From assembly GCF_002994635.1 (NCBI RefSeq), contig NZ_PVNL01000042.1:124001-188000 (forward strand): DNA of 64,000 nucleotides. The letters are read 5' to 3'. This document shows, in pieces, positions 18,461 through 28,100 of this stretch. The translations under genes and the position numbers were made by a program. Positions within the stretch are counted from its first letter, which is position 1, and each line of letters starts with the position of its first letter. The notes below the pieces were generated by a model. It saw nothing but the letters and a program-made list of their open reading frames with translations, did no database searches and was not told the DNA's origin. The DNA comes from Enhygromyxa salina (GTDB taxonomy: Bacteria > Myxococcota_A > Polyangia > Nannocystales > Nannocystaceae).

Positions 18461-18797
18461 GCGCTCACGTTCGCACGCCGGGCCTCGGCTGGCAATCGAG
18501 ATCGCGCTCCGTGGTGAGCTCCGTCGCACGCCAACGGAAGCGCCAGTGCGGCCCATGGGCCGGTTGACGAGGCCGGCCTGCGCGGGTTCAGGGCGGCGAG
18601 GACCCGTCGGCTTCCGGGAGCTGGACGAGGAGATTCAGGTCGTGGCGATGCGAGGCTGAGTGGGCGCAGGTGAGTCCGAGGGGGCGGCTCCGTTGGGGGC
18701 TTGATGGTGGTGGCGAGGTCTGGCTGCCGCAGAGGGCTCTCTCACTCTCCAGGGGCCTCAGGGCGGATACCAACCCGCGGGAGCCCGCACGGGCTGA

Positions 18798-20144
18798 GTG
18801 CGTTCTGTCCGCGGGCTGGGCGGCCAGCCCGACCCGTGCCTTTGCGAGGAGGGCGATGACCCACAGGACCCGCCGACGCCATACGAGCCCAAGACCTATC
18901 TGCCGGGCGGGCCGATCGAGGATCTCCGGATCTACGACAACCGGATCCGCAACATGGGTCAGAGCGGCATCTCGACCAGCTACTTCTGGTCCTCGAACAA
19001 GTCGTATGAGGACGAGAACAACGTGCCACGATTCATCGTGGTGACGGACGCCGACATCGCGCGAAACATCATCGAGGACAACTGCAAGACGGACACGAGC
19101 CCTTCAGGGTATCGCTACTTCGACAAGGCGCGGGGTGGTGTGATCCTGGCGGCGTCGGTCAACGCGTGGATCCACGAGAACACGATTCGCAACAATGGCA
19201 AAGTGCCGAGGGGGCCGATCTGCGGGGTCGGGCTGGTGGCGGCGATGAATGCCGTGATCGAGGACAATCAGATCGTGGATAACTGCGTGGAGCTGCCCGA
19301 GGGCTCGGACCCGGTGACACGGGGGCTGCGTGGGGGGATCGTGGTGTGGGAGGCGACGCGGTTGCGGACCAGGGCGAAGACGGGAGAGGTTGGGGAGGAG
19401 ATGCCCGCGTTTCCGACCAGCACGCCGGGGGAGATCCCGCCAGAGCCGGTGAAGGACTGGACGGGTGCGAGCTCGCAGGCGGCGGTGACGGTGCGCGGGA
19501 ACGAGGTGAGTCACCTGCTGGGTAAGGCGCTGTGGATCCGGCGGGGGTTTGGGGCGATCATCGTGACGGGGAACTCGCTGGTGAGCTATGGGGCGCCGGT
19601 GATCGACGATGAGCTCGAGAACGTTGCGTTTCGCTGGGCGCCGGTCGGCTTGGCTTCGGTCCAGGTGAAAGCGGGCTCTGCCGCGGTGGAGGTTGTCAAC
19701 CTCGCTCATGCATTGGACGCTGATACGGCCGATGTACCGAAGGTCGCCTGGACAGACGATACCGCGGCCACGGTCGAGTGTGGGGCGCTGGTGTTCTCGA
19801 ACAACAATGTCGAGGGAAGGTGGCCCTGGCGAGGTGGCGTCGGATGCGGGGTGCTGTTGTCGGCGCTTGATAGTTGTGTTGTGACGGATAATGTCTCTCG
19901 CATGGTGACCGGCAATCCGTTTGGTGGCGTTCCATCGGAGCTTCTCATGCAAGATGTGCTTAGCCCGATAGACTCGTTGATGAAGCAAGTGCTGGAACTG
20001 CATACGGCGATGGCGTGGCTGATGGTCCACCTCTATGTTGGCGCGGCGTCGTCCGTTCAGGTAACTGGCAATCGTATTGTGGAAGGTTCAGTCGATATGC
20101 TGTTCTCGGTCTGGCTGGGCTCCGAGACGTCGATCACGAGGTAG
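18798..20144 (+). pseudogene. Right-handed beta-helix protein, truncated at both ends
   Basis: 448 residues with repeated short beta-helix rungs (IEDLRIYDNRIRNMG, ADIARNIIEDN, VNAWIHENTIRNNG, MNAVIEDNQIVDN, SCVVTDNVSRM), typical of pectate-lyase-like surface or phage-tail proteins. The only start is GTG at 18798, directly after an in-frame stop and without a ribosome site, so the 5' end is probably missing. At 20121 the gene runs into repeat copy 2, and its last eight codons (SETSITR and stop) come from antisense OmpA sequence. The C-terminal end retained by the paralogue at 17176-17580 is lacking. It is thus a recombination-truncated gene and may not be functional. Confidence 0.72.
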
Positions 20145-20551
20145 CCGTGGCGCTGCGACACGCGAATGTCACCGGTCTCGACCTCCTCGACGAGCGACTT
20201 GGACAGCTGATCCTGCAGGGCCTTGACCGCCTCGAGCGCTGCCTCCTTGGCGACGAGCTGGCCCTCCAGGTTGCCCTTGGCGCCCTCGAGCTCGGCGATC
20301 TGGGCAGCCTGTGCCTCGACCTTGGCCTCGACCTTGGCGAGCGAGGCTTGCGCGGCCGCGAGCTGCTTGGCGCAGCCATCGTCACCGGCCTTCGCCGCCT
20401 GCGCGGCCTGGGTCTCCTTCAGCTCGGCCTGAGCCGCGTCGAGATCAGCGCGTAGCTTGACGAGATCGACCTCGGGTGTCTCCTCGTCACAAGCAAACAG
20501 GGGCAGCGCGAGGGCGCAGCCCAGGAGTGAAACACGGACGGAGCGGAGCAT
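20057..20551 (-). pseudogene. 3'-truncated OmpA-like gene with foreign tail
   Basis: The first about 143 residues match the intact gene at 13734-14528: the same signal peptide (FACDEE at the lipobox) and the same coiled coil, to VSQRHGYLVIDVS. At 20121 homology ends. About 20 residues read antisense to the beta-helix gene follow before a stop. The peptidoglycan-binding OmpA domain is absent. If made, the product would be a lipidated coiled-coil stub. Confidence 0.82.
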
Positions 20552-21183
20552 CGCACAACAGCCTATAGGCTGTCGTGCGTGCATGCCATTCGCGGGACGT
20601 AACCGGTTCGCCGCGCGAGCTAGACTACTACTTTGCCGGGTCGGCGGGCTTGTCACCGCTCGCCGGTTGTTCGGCTTCGGCCGGTTTGTCACCCGCTGCC
20701 GGCTTGTCGGCTTCGGCCGGCTTGTCGGCCGGCTGCTCGACATCGTCGGCTTTGACGTTGGGCTTGGGCTTTTGCTTGGTGTCGAACTGCTTGGGCTGGC
20801 CGCTCTTGCACACCTTCGACCCGACCTTGCAGCCGCGGATCTTGATGTCCGCGAGGATCCGCTCGAGATCTTCACCGTGCGCCGCGGCCAGCTCGTCATT
20901 GCCCGCGAGCTGCACGACCACCTGCCACGCGTCGGTCACGAACAGCACCGCCGTATAGAACTTCTCTTCGCCGTCGGCGCCCGCGGGCGTGTACGAAAAG
21001 TCAAAGCGGGTGCCAGGGACGCCGTTGCGAGACTTGACCGGCTCTTGACGCTGCAGCAGATAGCCGCGGGCCGAGAGCTTGGTGATCATGTCGTCGGCCC
21101 AGATCGCCAGGGTCCCGCCGCGGCGGTTGCTGAAGGTGGTGATGTTGAGCCCGACGTTGTCGGGCGCCTTCATGCGCAGCTCG
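20121..21183. repeat. Direct repeat copy 2 (1063 bp)
   Basis: Partner of 14098-15172 in direct orientation, about 6.0 kb away. Its left end is the junction with the beta-helix gene. Its right end continues smoothly into the intact N-terminal part of the lipoprotein gene. Excision between the two repeats would regenerate one intact lipoprotein gene followed by one intact OmpA-like gene. Confidence 0.92.
20552..20579 (-). terminator. Hairpin before truncated OmpA copy (wobble variant)
   Basis: Same 12-bp stem as 14529-14556 with loop tata. One base differs in one arm, which gives a G-U pair in the minus-strand transcript but an A-C mismatch on the plus strand. The change is therefore tolerated only for RNA made in the direction of these genes. 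Confidence 0.5.
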
Positions 21184-21320
21184 GCCTCGCCGCCGTAGTC
21201 GTCAGCCGAGACCTCGATGAAGCCAGGGGGAGGATTGCGGAGCTTGAAGCTGGCGCAGCCCGACGAAACCAGCAGCCCCGCACCAACGACGGCCAACGAC
21301 AATGTCTTGATCAGATTCAT
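20628..21320 (-). CDS. Envelope lipoprotein with Lys-Pro-Ala-rich tail (intact copy)
   Basis: 230 residues. The signal peptide and lipobox are LLVSSGCASF. The folded domain (about 30-165) includes FIEVSADDYGGEAELRMK and later FYTAVLFVTDAWQVVVQLAG. A low-complexity tail follows (KPNVKADDVEQPADKP, GDKPAEAEQPASGDKP). The domain resembles a PsbP/Mog1-like sandwich but I cannot assign it firmly. The start is well supported: GGAGGT lies 6-7 nt before ATG 21320, inside the last codons of the DUF4349 gene, and only 2 nt separate that gene's TAA from this ATG. It is therefore tightly coupled to the two DUF4349 genes upstream and, before the rearrangement, to an intact OmpA-like gene downstream. Confidence 0.82.
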   Translation of the reverse strand: MNLIKTLSLAVVGAGLLVSSGCASFKLRNPPPGFIEVSADDYGGEAELRMKAPDNVGLNITTFSNRRGGTLAIWADDMITKLSARGYLLQRQEPVKSRNGVPGTRFDFSYTPAGADGEEKFYTAVLFVTDAWQVVVQLAGNDELAAAHGEDLERILADIKIRGCKVGSKVCKSGQPKQFDTKQKPKPNVKADDVEQPADKPAEADKPAAGDKPAEAEQPASGDKPADPAK

Positions 21321-21322
21321 AA

Positions 21323-22309
21323 TTACCTCCACTCCGTGGCTTCGACGCCCAACGTGTCGACCCAACGAAATGGATCGTTGCTGGTCGGAATGCTGTCTTG
21401 CGGGCCGCGCTCGGTCAACGTGACGGTCAGGGTCGAGTACGCGATCAGATCCGAGAGCTGGCGCATGCGCCCGAGCGCGAGCTCGAGCTCCATGGTGACC
21501 TCGTCGAGGGCCCGGCGGACATGCAGCGCCTCTTCGACGGTCTTGGCCTTGCTCAGCAGCTCGAGCAGCTGGGTCTGGGTGTCGCGCAAGACCTTGATAC
21601 GCGAGTCGAGATCGACGTACTCGGCGGTCACGTCCTGAGCCTGTAGGGTCCTGGCTTCGACCACGCCCAGCGTGGCGAGCATGGCCATGGCGGGCTTGAG
21701 CTTGATCGCGGGCAGCCGCAGCACGACCTGGGTCTGGCTGCGCATGTGCACCCAGCCGCCGTAGGTGTCGGGGAGCGCCTCGAGCCTGGCCATGGCGCTC
21801 TCGAGGTCGTACACGCTGATCTGCATGCCAGCGATGTAGATGATCTGCCGACCGTGATCGGGCTCGTCGTCGGCCTCTTGGTCGCCGGGCTCGGCTTGCT
21901 CGCCGGCCTGGTCCCCCCCGGCCGCTGCTGCTTCGGCGGCCGCCTTGGACTTCTTGGCCTCTGCGTTGGCCTTGCCCTTGGCGTCGCGGGCCGGTGGGGC
22001 GTTGGTCCGAAACTGCGCGCGCGCTCCCCTGCCGCGGCTGGCGATCACGCTGCGATCTGCCATGGGCTCGCGCTCGTACTCCGCGAGATCCTCGTCAAAG
22101 TCGTACTCGCCGTCGCCCGCGTAGTCGGCGCTATCTGTGATGTCGATGGTGACTGCCTGGGGCAGCTCGGTGGCGTAGCCGTATTCTTCGCCAGGGTAGG
22201 CCATCGGGTCGGCTTTCTTGCTGCACCCGAGCGCAACCAACAGCGCGAGTGGAGCCAGCAGCCGCCAGCGAGACCGCCCGGGCCGGGCGTGGAGTGGATT
22301 GAAGTTCAT
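21323..22309 (-). CDS. DUF4349-family lipoprotein (paralogue 1)
   Basis: 328 residues from ATG 22309. A signal peptide with lipobox (LLVALGCSKK) and an acidic, Ala-rich low-complexity region (about 60-150) come first. A DUF4349-type domain follows: RQIIYIAGMQISVYDLESAM, then LPDTYGGWV, then a helical hairpin (VLRDTQTQLLELLSKAKTVEEAL). DUF4349 proteins are envelope proteins of unknown function; many carry a C-terminal membrane helix, which is absent here. The domain is about half identical to the next gene upstream, with matching ends (TSNDPF.W...LGVEATE), so the pair arose by tandem duplication. It is second in a probable operon. Confidence 0.85.
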   Translation of the reverse strand: MNFNPLHARPGRSRWRLLAPLALLVALGCSKKADPMAYPGEEYGYATELPQAVTIDITDSADYAGDGEYDFDEDLAEYEREPMADRSVIASRGRGARAQFRTNAPPARDAKGKANAEAKKSKAAAEAAAAGGDQAGEQAEPGDQEADDEPDHGRQIIYIAGMQISVYDLESAMARLEALPDTYGGWVHMRSQTQVVLRLPAIKLKPAMAMLATLGVVEARTLQAQDVTAEYVDLDSRIKVLRDTQTQLLELLSKAKTVEEALHVRRALDEVTMELELALGRMRQLSDLIAYSTLTVTLTERGPQDSIPTSNDPFRWVDTLGVEATEWR

Positions 22310-22397
22310 GGAGTCACCAGTCTTGCGGGTTTTGGTGGAGCGGTTGTTCGTCCGGCCCGGCAACGGAGCCCTGCCGAAGTTGCTTACGATGGGCAGC

Positions 22398-23342
22398 TCA
22401 GCGGTACTCGGTGGCTTCGACGCCCAGCTCGAGCACCCACGGAAACGGGTCGTTGCTGGTCGGCAGATCCACGGCGGGGCCGCGCGCGACGATACGGACG
22501 ATCAGCGTAGAGAACGCGATGGACTTGGACAGCTCGCGCATGCGCGTGCGGGCGAGCTCGAGCTCCATGGTGATCTGGCCGAGCGCCCGCCGGATCTCGA
22601 GGGCCTGCTCGACGTCCTTGGCCTGGGCGAGCAGCAGCTCGAGCTGCTCTTGCATCTGCGTGAGCACGCGAATGCGTGACTCCAGATCCGTGTACTCGGC
22701 GGTCACATCGAGCCCCTCGAGCGTGCGAAGCTCGACGACCCCGAGCTCGGCGATCATGTCCATTGCGGCGTCGAGGTGCTCGGCGGGGATCCGCAGGACG
22801 ATCTGATTGTCGAGTCGCTGGTGGAGCCAGCCACCGTAGCGATCGGGCAGCGCCTCGATCAGCACCATGCTGTGCTCGACGTCGTAGACGCTGACCTGCA
22901 TGTTGGCCGTGTAGATGACCTGTCGCTTGGTCGCGGCTTGCTTGGGCGCCTGCTGGGGCGGCTTGGGGACGTCGACCCGGGTGCCAGTGTCCACGGGCGT
23001 GGGCTCAGTCGGCGACGGATCCGGGCTCGGCTTGGGTGGCGGCGGGGCCTCTTCGCGCTTGAACTCACGCCGCGTGTCGACCATCTCGTCGTGACTCGAG
23101 CGGCTGCGGGAGCTCAGTGACGCGCCCTCGGGCGCCATGATCTCCCCCTCCAGGGAGTCGTCCTCGAAGTCGTAGACGGTGGCCATGTCACCGCCGCCGC
23201 TGTCACCGCCGTACCCGTAGTTGTCGTACTCGTCGTACGGCGCCTCGGCCTTCGCCCGCATCGAGCCCGCCGACTTGCAGGCGAGGCACAGGGACAGCAG
23301 ACAGACCAGCGCGGTCCAGGTGGTGCGGGCGGTGGCGGTCAT
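22398..23342 (-). CDS. DUF4349-family lipoprotein (paralogue 2)
   Basis: 314 residues from ATG 23342. The signal peptide and lipobox are CLLSLCLACKSAG. An acidic/Tyr-Gly linker and a Pro-rich stretch (PPPPKPSPDPSPTEP) follow, then the DUF4349-type domain (RQVIYTANMQVSVYDVEHSM; LPDRYGGWLHQ; the coiled hairpin MQEQLELLLAQAKDVEQAL). It is the first gene of the envelope operon. Its promoter region (23343-23480) is part of a 270-bp segment also found upstream of the M28 peptidase gene at 46 kb, where the first codons of a DUF4349 gene survive as a relic. Confidence 0.85.
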   Translation of the reverse strand: MTATARTTWTALVCLLSLCLACKSAGSMRAKAEAPYDEYDNYGYGGDSGGGDMATVYDFEDDSLEGEIMAPEGASLSSRSRSSHDEMVDTRREFKREEAPPPPKPSPDPSPTEPTPVDTGTRVDVPKPPQQAPKQAATKRQVIYTANMQVSVYDVEHSMVLIEALPDRYGGWLHQRLDNQIVLRIPAEHLDAAMDMIAELGVVELRTLEGLDVTAEYTDLESRIRVLTQMQEQLELLLAQAKDVEQALEIRRALGQITMELELARTRMRELSKSIAFSTLIVRIVARGPAVDLPTSNDPFPWVLELGVEATEYR

Positions 23343-23570
23343 GGTGGCTCGGAGCCGGACGATAGCGCGGGCCGGGGCTTGCGCGAAACCGCAGAACGCG
23401 ACGATCTTCGTGAACACGAGCCGATGCGACGCACCAGGCCGAGAACAGGTCTCCGCCCATCTTGCGCCAGGTTTGGCGTATGTCACTGACCGCCGCGTCC
23501 ATCGGGGTCGCTCGTGTTTCGTCTGGCGCCCGGCTTGCGGGTGGGCCTGCTCGCAGCCCCGACCCGCGGG
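23300..23570. repeat. Shared divergent-promoter segment, copy 1
   Basis: Matches 45805-46082 with many substitutions but continuous alignment (gcgcggtccaggtggtgcg, gcgaaaccgcagaac, tctggcgcccggcttgcgg). It covers the first codons of a DUF4349 gene on the minus strand, an intergenic stretch, and the first codons of an M28 peptidase gene on the plus strand. Here the DUF4349 side is intact. Confidence 0.8.
23480..23570 (+). pseudogene. Relic of an M28 peptidase 5' end
   Basis: ATG at 23480 begins MSLTAASIGVARV, matching MSQTAASIGIARV of the intact peptidase gene at 46006. A one-base insertion then shifts the frame (CLAPGLR versus SSGARLA). Similarity stops near 23570, just before the 3' end of the HMG-CoA synthase gene. 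Confidence 0.7.
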
Positions 23571-23579
23571 CCCGCGGCG

Positions 23580-25082
23580 TCAGCCGCAGTAGCGGTAGTA
23601 CTCGATGCCGATGTCCTGGAAGGACTCGTCGTTGAGCGCCCCGACCTCGCGAATTGCGAACCCCTTCGTCTTGCCGCCGAGCTGCTCGATCGAGCGCCCA
23701 TCGTGCAGCGCCTCGTACTGGGCGCGGTCGAGATCGTGCGCGCCGTCGAGCGCACGCGCGAAGCCGATCGCGCTGGCCGCCTGCTCCCAGCCGGGCATCA
23801 CGATCGCTGGGATCGCCTCGGCCGCGTCGCCGCTGCCGTAGCCGACCAGCAACAAGCGCTTGTTGGCGAGCTCGATCTTGCGGGTGTGCGCGTCCTCGAG
23901 GCCGGCGGCGAGCCAGGCTGGCAGCGACGCGGTGTAGAGGTTGCCGACGTCGCACACCAGGTCGGCGCCGAGGCTCAGCTTGTCCGCGGCGAAGTCACGA
24001 AACCAGGTCGACGCGCGCAGCTGCTTGGCGATCTGACCAACCGCGGCGAAGGGATCATGGCCCGGGCCGCGCGCTTGAACCTCCGCGAACAGATCGAAGT
24101 CGTCGGCGGCGTGGCGGCGAACCTCGGCGAGGGCCGCGTCGAGCTCGACGCCGGCCCCGTTGGCGAGCTCGCTCAGCTGGCCGCGAGCCTGGGGATCTCG
24201 CGCCATGTCGAACACCAACGCGGTCGCGAGCGCCGTGATCGGGAGGTGGTGGTACGGCCGATGGAAGAACAGTCCGGCGAGCTCGCCGTAGAACGCTCGG
24301 CGGCCGATGTCGAGCCCATCGAGCCCGTCGAACCCGTCGAACATGGCATCGAGCGCAGCGATGACCTCATCGACATAGCAGGTCGTCGAGTACTTGCCGT
24401 TGAACACCGGGAAGTCGCGGAACCGTACGTTGTCGTCGTGATATCCGGGCACGAAGTGGCGCGCGAACGGCTTGCGAAAGTCGTAGCCGCGGTAGCGCGA
24501 GGCCGATCCAGCATGGGCGAGATCGAGGGCCAGGAGCTTGGGCTCGGCCTCGAGCAAGAACGCGACAGCGCCCGCGCCTTGGGTCTGCTCGCCCGAGCTG
24601 CCGCGCTGGTACTCGGCGATGTCGGAGCTGACGACGATCGCCTGGCGCCCGCGACCGTCGTACGCGAGGTAGCGGGCCGCCGCCTTGGTCGCGTAGACCC
24701 CACCGAGGCACGCGTGCTTGAACTCGGGCACCTCGCAGTCGCGGGCGATGCCCGGCAGGCCAAGCGCGCGCAGACCCTCGTCGACCATGCCCTTGACGAT
24801 CACCGCGCCCGCGGCGTTGTCGGTCGATGACTCGGTCCCGAGCGCGAGCATGCCGATCTGCCGGGGGTCGACGCGATTCGAGCGGATCAGCCGCAGCACG
24901 GCGCTGGCGGCCATGGTGTAGGCGTTCTCGTCGGGCCCGCAGACCCGAAAGCTGCGACCGACGACGGCGGCGACCTTCGGCCAAGCCGCGCCGGTCCACT
25001 CGCACCAGCGCTCGAGGTCGACGCGGTGGCGGGGGACGTAGATGGAGATGGCGCTGATTCCAGGGGACTGCTGCGTAGGCAT
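23580..25082 (-). CDS. Hydroxymethylglutaryl-CoA synthase
   Basis: 500 residues of thiolase-fold HMG-CoA synthase, which condenses acetyl-CoA with acetoacetyl-CoA to HMG-CoA in the mevalonate pathway. In myxobacteria related enzymes also serve isovaleryl-CoA formation. The catalytic triad is visible: Glu in GTESSTDNA, the acyl-Cys in EFKHACLGGVY and His in FFHRPYHHLP. The length is nearer to the eukaryotic-type enzyme than the about 390-residue MvaS of Gram-positives. A Gly-Leu-Asp triplet run (FDGFDGLDGLD, near residue 250) comes from a 9-bp tandem repeat. It is a single gene on its strand; the 3' end abuts the M28 relic. No other mevalonate genes are in the window. Confidence 0.9.
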   Translation of the reverse strand: MPTQQSPGISAISIYVPRHRVDLERWCEWTGAAWPKVAAVVGRSFRVCGPDENAYTMAASAVLRLIRSNRVDPRQIGMLALGTESSTDNAAGAVIVKGMVDEGLRALGLPGIARDCEVPEFKHACLGGVYATKAAARYLAYDGRGRQAIVVSSDIAEYQRGSSGEQTQGAGAVAFLLEAEPKLLALDLAHAGSASRYRGYDFRKPFARHFVPGYHDDNVRFRDFPVFNGKYSTTCYVDEVIAALDAMFDGFDGLDGLDIGRRAFYGELAGLFFHRPYHHLPITALATALVFDMARDPQARGQLSELANGAGVELDAALAEVRRHAADDFDLFAEVQARGPGHDPFAAVGQIAKQLRASTWFRDFAADKLSLGADLVCDVGNLYTASLPAWLAAGLEDAHTRKIELANKRLLLVGYGSGDAAEAIPAIVMPGWEQAASAIGFARALDGAHDLDRAQYEALHDGRSIEQLGGKTKGFAIREVGALNDESFQDIGIEYYRYCG

Positions 25083-25185
25083 CGTAGACCTGCTCGGAGG
25101 GCGATGCTTTTCGCGCGGTGTCGATCGCAGGGGTAGCGAAGTACGTCACTCGAGCGCCCTGGCCCGGTGCGCTCGGTGGCATGGG

Positions 25186-28100
25186 TCACAGCGAAGGTGT
25201 GGGCTCGCGCACCGTCTGACGGTGGACGACCGAGCGCAACCCCAGGCCCGATCGGCTCGATCGGCTCGATCGGCTCGATCGGCTCGATCGGCTCGATCGG
25301 CTCGACCGGTCGCGGACGCGTCCCAAGCCCAGGCCCAGGAGCGCCAGCAGCCACACGCCGGACCACGGACGCTCGTCGTGCGGCTCGGCGCTGCAGTTGC
25401 AGCCATCTTCGACGGCGGGGTCGCCAGCGCCGGCCGTGTCCGTGCCCGTGTCCCCCTCGTCGCCCGCCGACGAGTCGTCGCCAGCATCGCCATCGCCGCT
25501 GTCATCGTCGCCGCTGTCCCCATCGCCGGGGTCGCCATCGCCGTCGCCGGGATCGCCATCGCCGTCGCCGTCGCCGTCACCGTCACCGTCACCAGGCGGA
25601 TCCGGCTCGGGCACACACGCGGCGTCGCAGCCGTCCCCGTCGATCGTGTTGCCGTCGTCGCACAGCTCGTCGCCGGTGACTTGGCCATCACCACACACGG
25701 CCTCGACGACCTCGACGATGCACCACGCGTCGACGGTCCAGCCGCCGAAGTGCAGGCCCTGATCGCTGATCAACGCAAACTCGAGCTCGACGTCACCGTC
25801 GGCGATGAACTCGCTGAGGTTGATGTCGTGAAAGCGCCACTCCTGATCCTTGTGGTGCGTGACGGCGCCCTCGGTCGCGAGGTTGGTCCACACGCTCTGG
25901 CCGTTGGCGCTGATCGTGGCTTGATCGTAAAACCCGTCCTCGACGCTGAGCCAGCGTCGGTACTGCAGGCGCACGTCGGTGTGGCCCGAGATGTCGACCA
26001 ACGGGCTGGTCGCGGCGGTGTCCGACTCCGGCAGGTAGTCGCCCTCCATCGTGAGCAGCACGCCGTCATCGTCGTAGGGCGCGGGCGGATCCGTGGCCGA
26101 GATATCCATGAGCGCGAAGTCCCAGATGTCGCCGTCCCCAGCCAAACTCCACTCGTCGAGGTTCGCGTTCGCGTCGAGGCAGTAGATCGGGATCACGGCG
26201 CCGAAGTAGGTCTGGTACCAGGGGTCCGCGAGGTTGCTCGGCCTGTGGCCGACGGTGCCGTTGGCGTAGGTCGCCTCGACCTGAAACTCGACGACGACGC
26301 CGGTCGCCTGGGTGGGGATCGTCGCCACCCACACGCCGCCCTGCAGGCTCATGGCGACCTCGAAGATGTCCTCGGGGCTCTCGCGCACGCGCCAGCGCAA
26401 GCTGGCCGAGTCCACCGACTGGGGGCAGCCCGCGAACATCGGCGCCGACGCGGTCAGAGCGACCTCGCGGCCTGCGGGGACATTCTCGAGCTCGACCTGA
26501 AGACTGCCTGCGATCGCGCCCAGGTCCAGCAAGCCGTGCTCGGCGAACGCGGTGTTGATCGCACAGCCGTTGGGCGTGCCGTTGGACAGGTCGCCGTCGT
26601 TGTCGTCTGCGACCAGGGCCGCCGGATACATCGAGGGAATGTCGGTCGCGCGGCGGTGACCTTCGTAATAGATCAGGTCGGCGCGCGCGTGGCCGGCGAC
26701 CGGGCCGAGCTGCTCGATCAACGCGGTCCGAAGGTCCCACAAGGTCCCGCCGATGATCCGCCCCGTGCCATGCGGATCGGCGCTGATATCTTCGGGCCAG
26801 GTCCACTCGCTGCCGTCGGGGTCGAGCTCGCGCAGCGGATTGTTGTCGTTGTTGAAAAACCCGCGGGCCATGCCCGAGTCGCCGGTGATCGTGGTCGCCA
26901 GATAGTCAGCGACGCCTTCGGACAGCGCGCCATCGACCGCGCCGACGCCCATGAGGATCGACTCGAAGTGAACGACGTGCCCGATCTCGTGATAGACGAC
27001 GTCGCCGACCCGGCCCATGTTCTCGCATTGGTTGCCGCCGCCACGAAACAGCACGCCCTGATCATCGGCGAACGCGTTGCACTGGTTGTTGGCGTTGACG
27101 CGGGCGAGCAGCTGCTCGTCGAGCCACGCCAGGTTCGGATCGATGCCGCGCACGTGCGCCTTGGCCCGCGACGCATGCACGAACACGCTCAGCTGAGCGT
27201 CGCGCGCGGCCGTGCCAGCCTCGCTCCAGATGATCGTGCCGTTGTTGGCGAGCTGAAAGTTCGCCGTCGCGGAGGCGCCCGCGAGGTTGACCACGTCGAC
27301 GAGCGGTCCGTCCACGGAGGTCGAGACCAGCGTCGGGCTGGCGCTGAGCTGCAGCAGCCCGTCGATGTCGGTCATCGCGTCGTTGCCGGTCTCGACCATG
27401 AACAGCTCCGGGGCGATCACGTCCTCGCGGCCAAACCCGGGGTAGCGCACGGGCACGTCGAAGCGGACCTCGCCAGCGGACTTGACCAGCTGCTCGCGCG
27501 CGACGGGTGAGCCCGTGTGGGCGTCGAGGTACACCGACCAGTGAGCGATCGGATCGCCGCTGCGGACCTCGACGCGGACGACGTCGTGGTAGCCGTAGTG
27601 CCCCGCCGTGGTGTTCCCAGGCGGGGTGTGCAGGGTATGGAAGATCGGCAGGATCACGCGCTCGGCCGGACCCGTCGCGCTCACCGAGGTGGCCGTCGGG
27701 TAGTCCGCGAGCACCCACTCGCGCGCGCGCGTGAGCGCCTTTGCGAGCGAGATCGTGGGCGCAGACGTGCTCGGCACCGCGAGGTTGGGCAGCGCCTGCG
27801 AGCCGACGTAGACCAGCGCGTCGGCCCGGAACTGCAAGCTGAGCTGGCCCCCGATCACGCGCAGGCCGTTGTGAAGCTGGCGAAAGCCGACGCTGCGGAT
27901 CCCCGCCGACGAGTCATTGGCGACGAGCTCGAAGTCGGACAGGTCGGCCCCCGGCGCGAGCACGTCGACGTGCTGCGCGAGCCACAGCCGGGCGAACAGC
28001 TCGGCCGCCAACGCCGAGCTCGCGGTGCCCGGCGCAGGCACGCCAGCCGTGATGATGCCCCGGGGCGCGCCGCGGTGGGGATCCCAGGCGATCCACGCCC

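Noticed and set aside
25042..27510. Plus-strand frame opposite the metalloprotease gene
   Set aside because: Antisense to a gene with signal peptide, HEIGH motif and sorting signal; the frame has low-complexity valine/alanine runs only.
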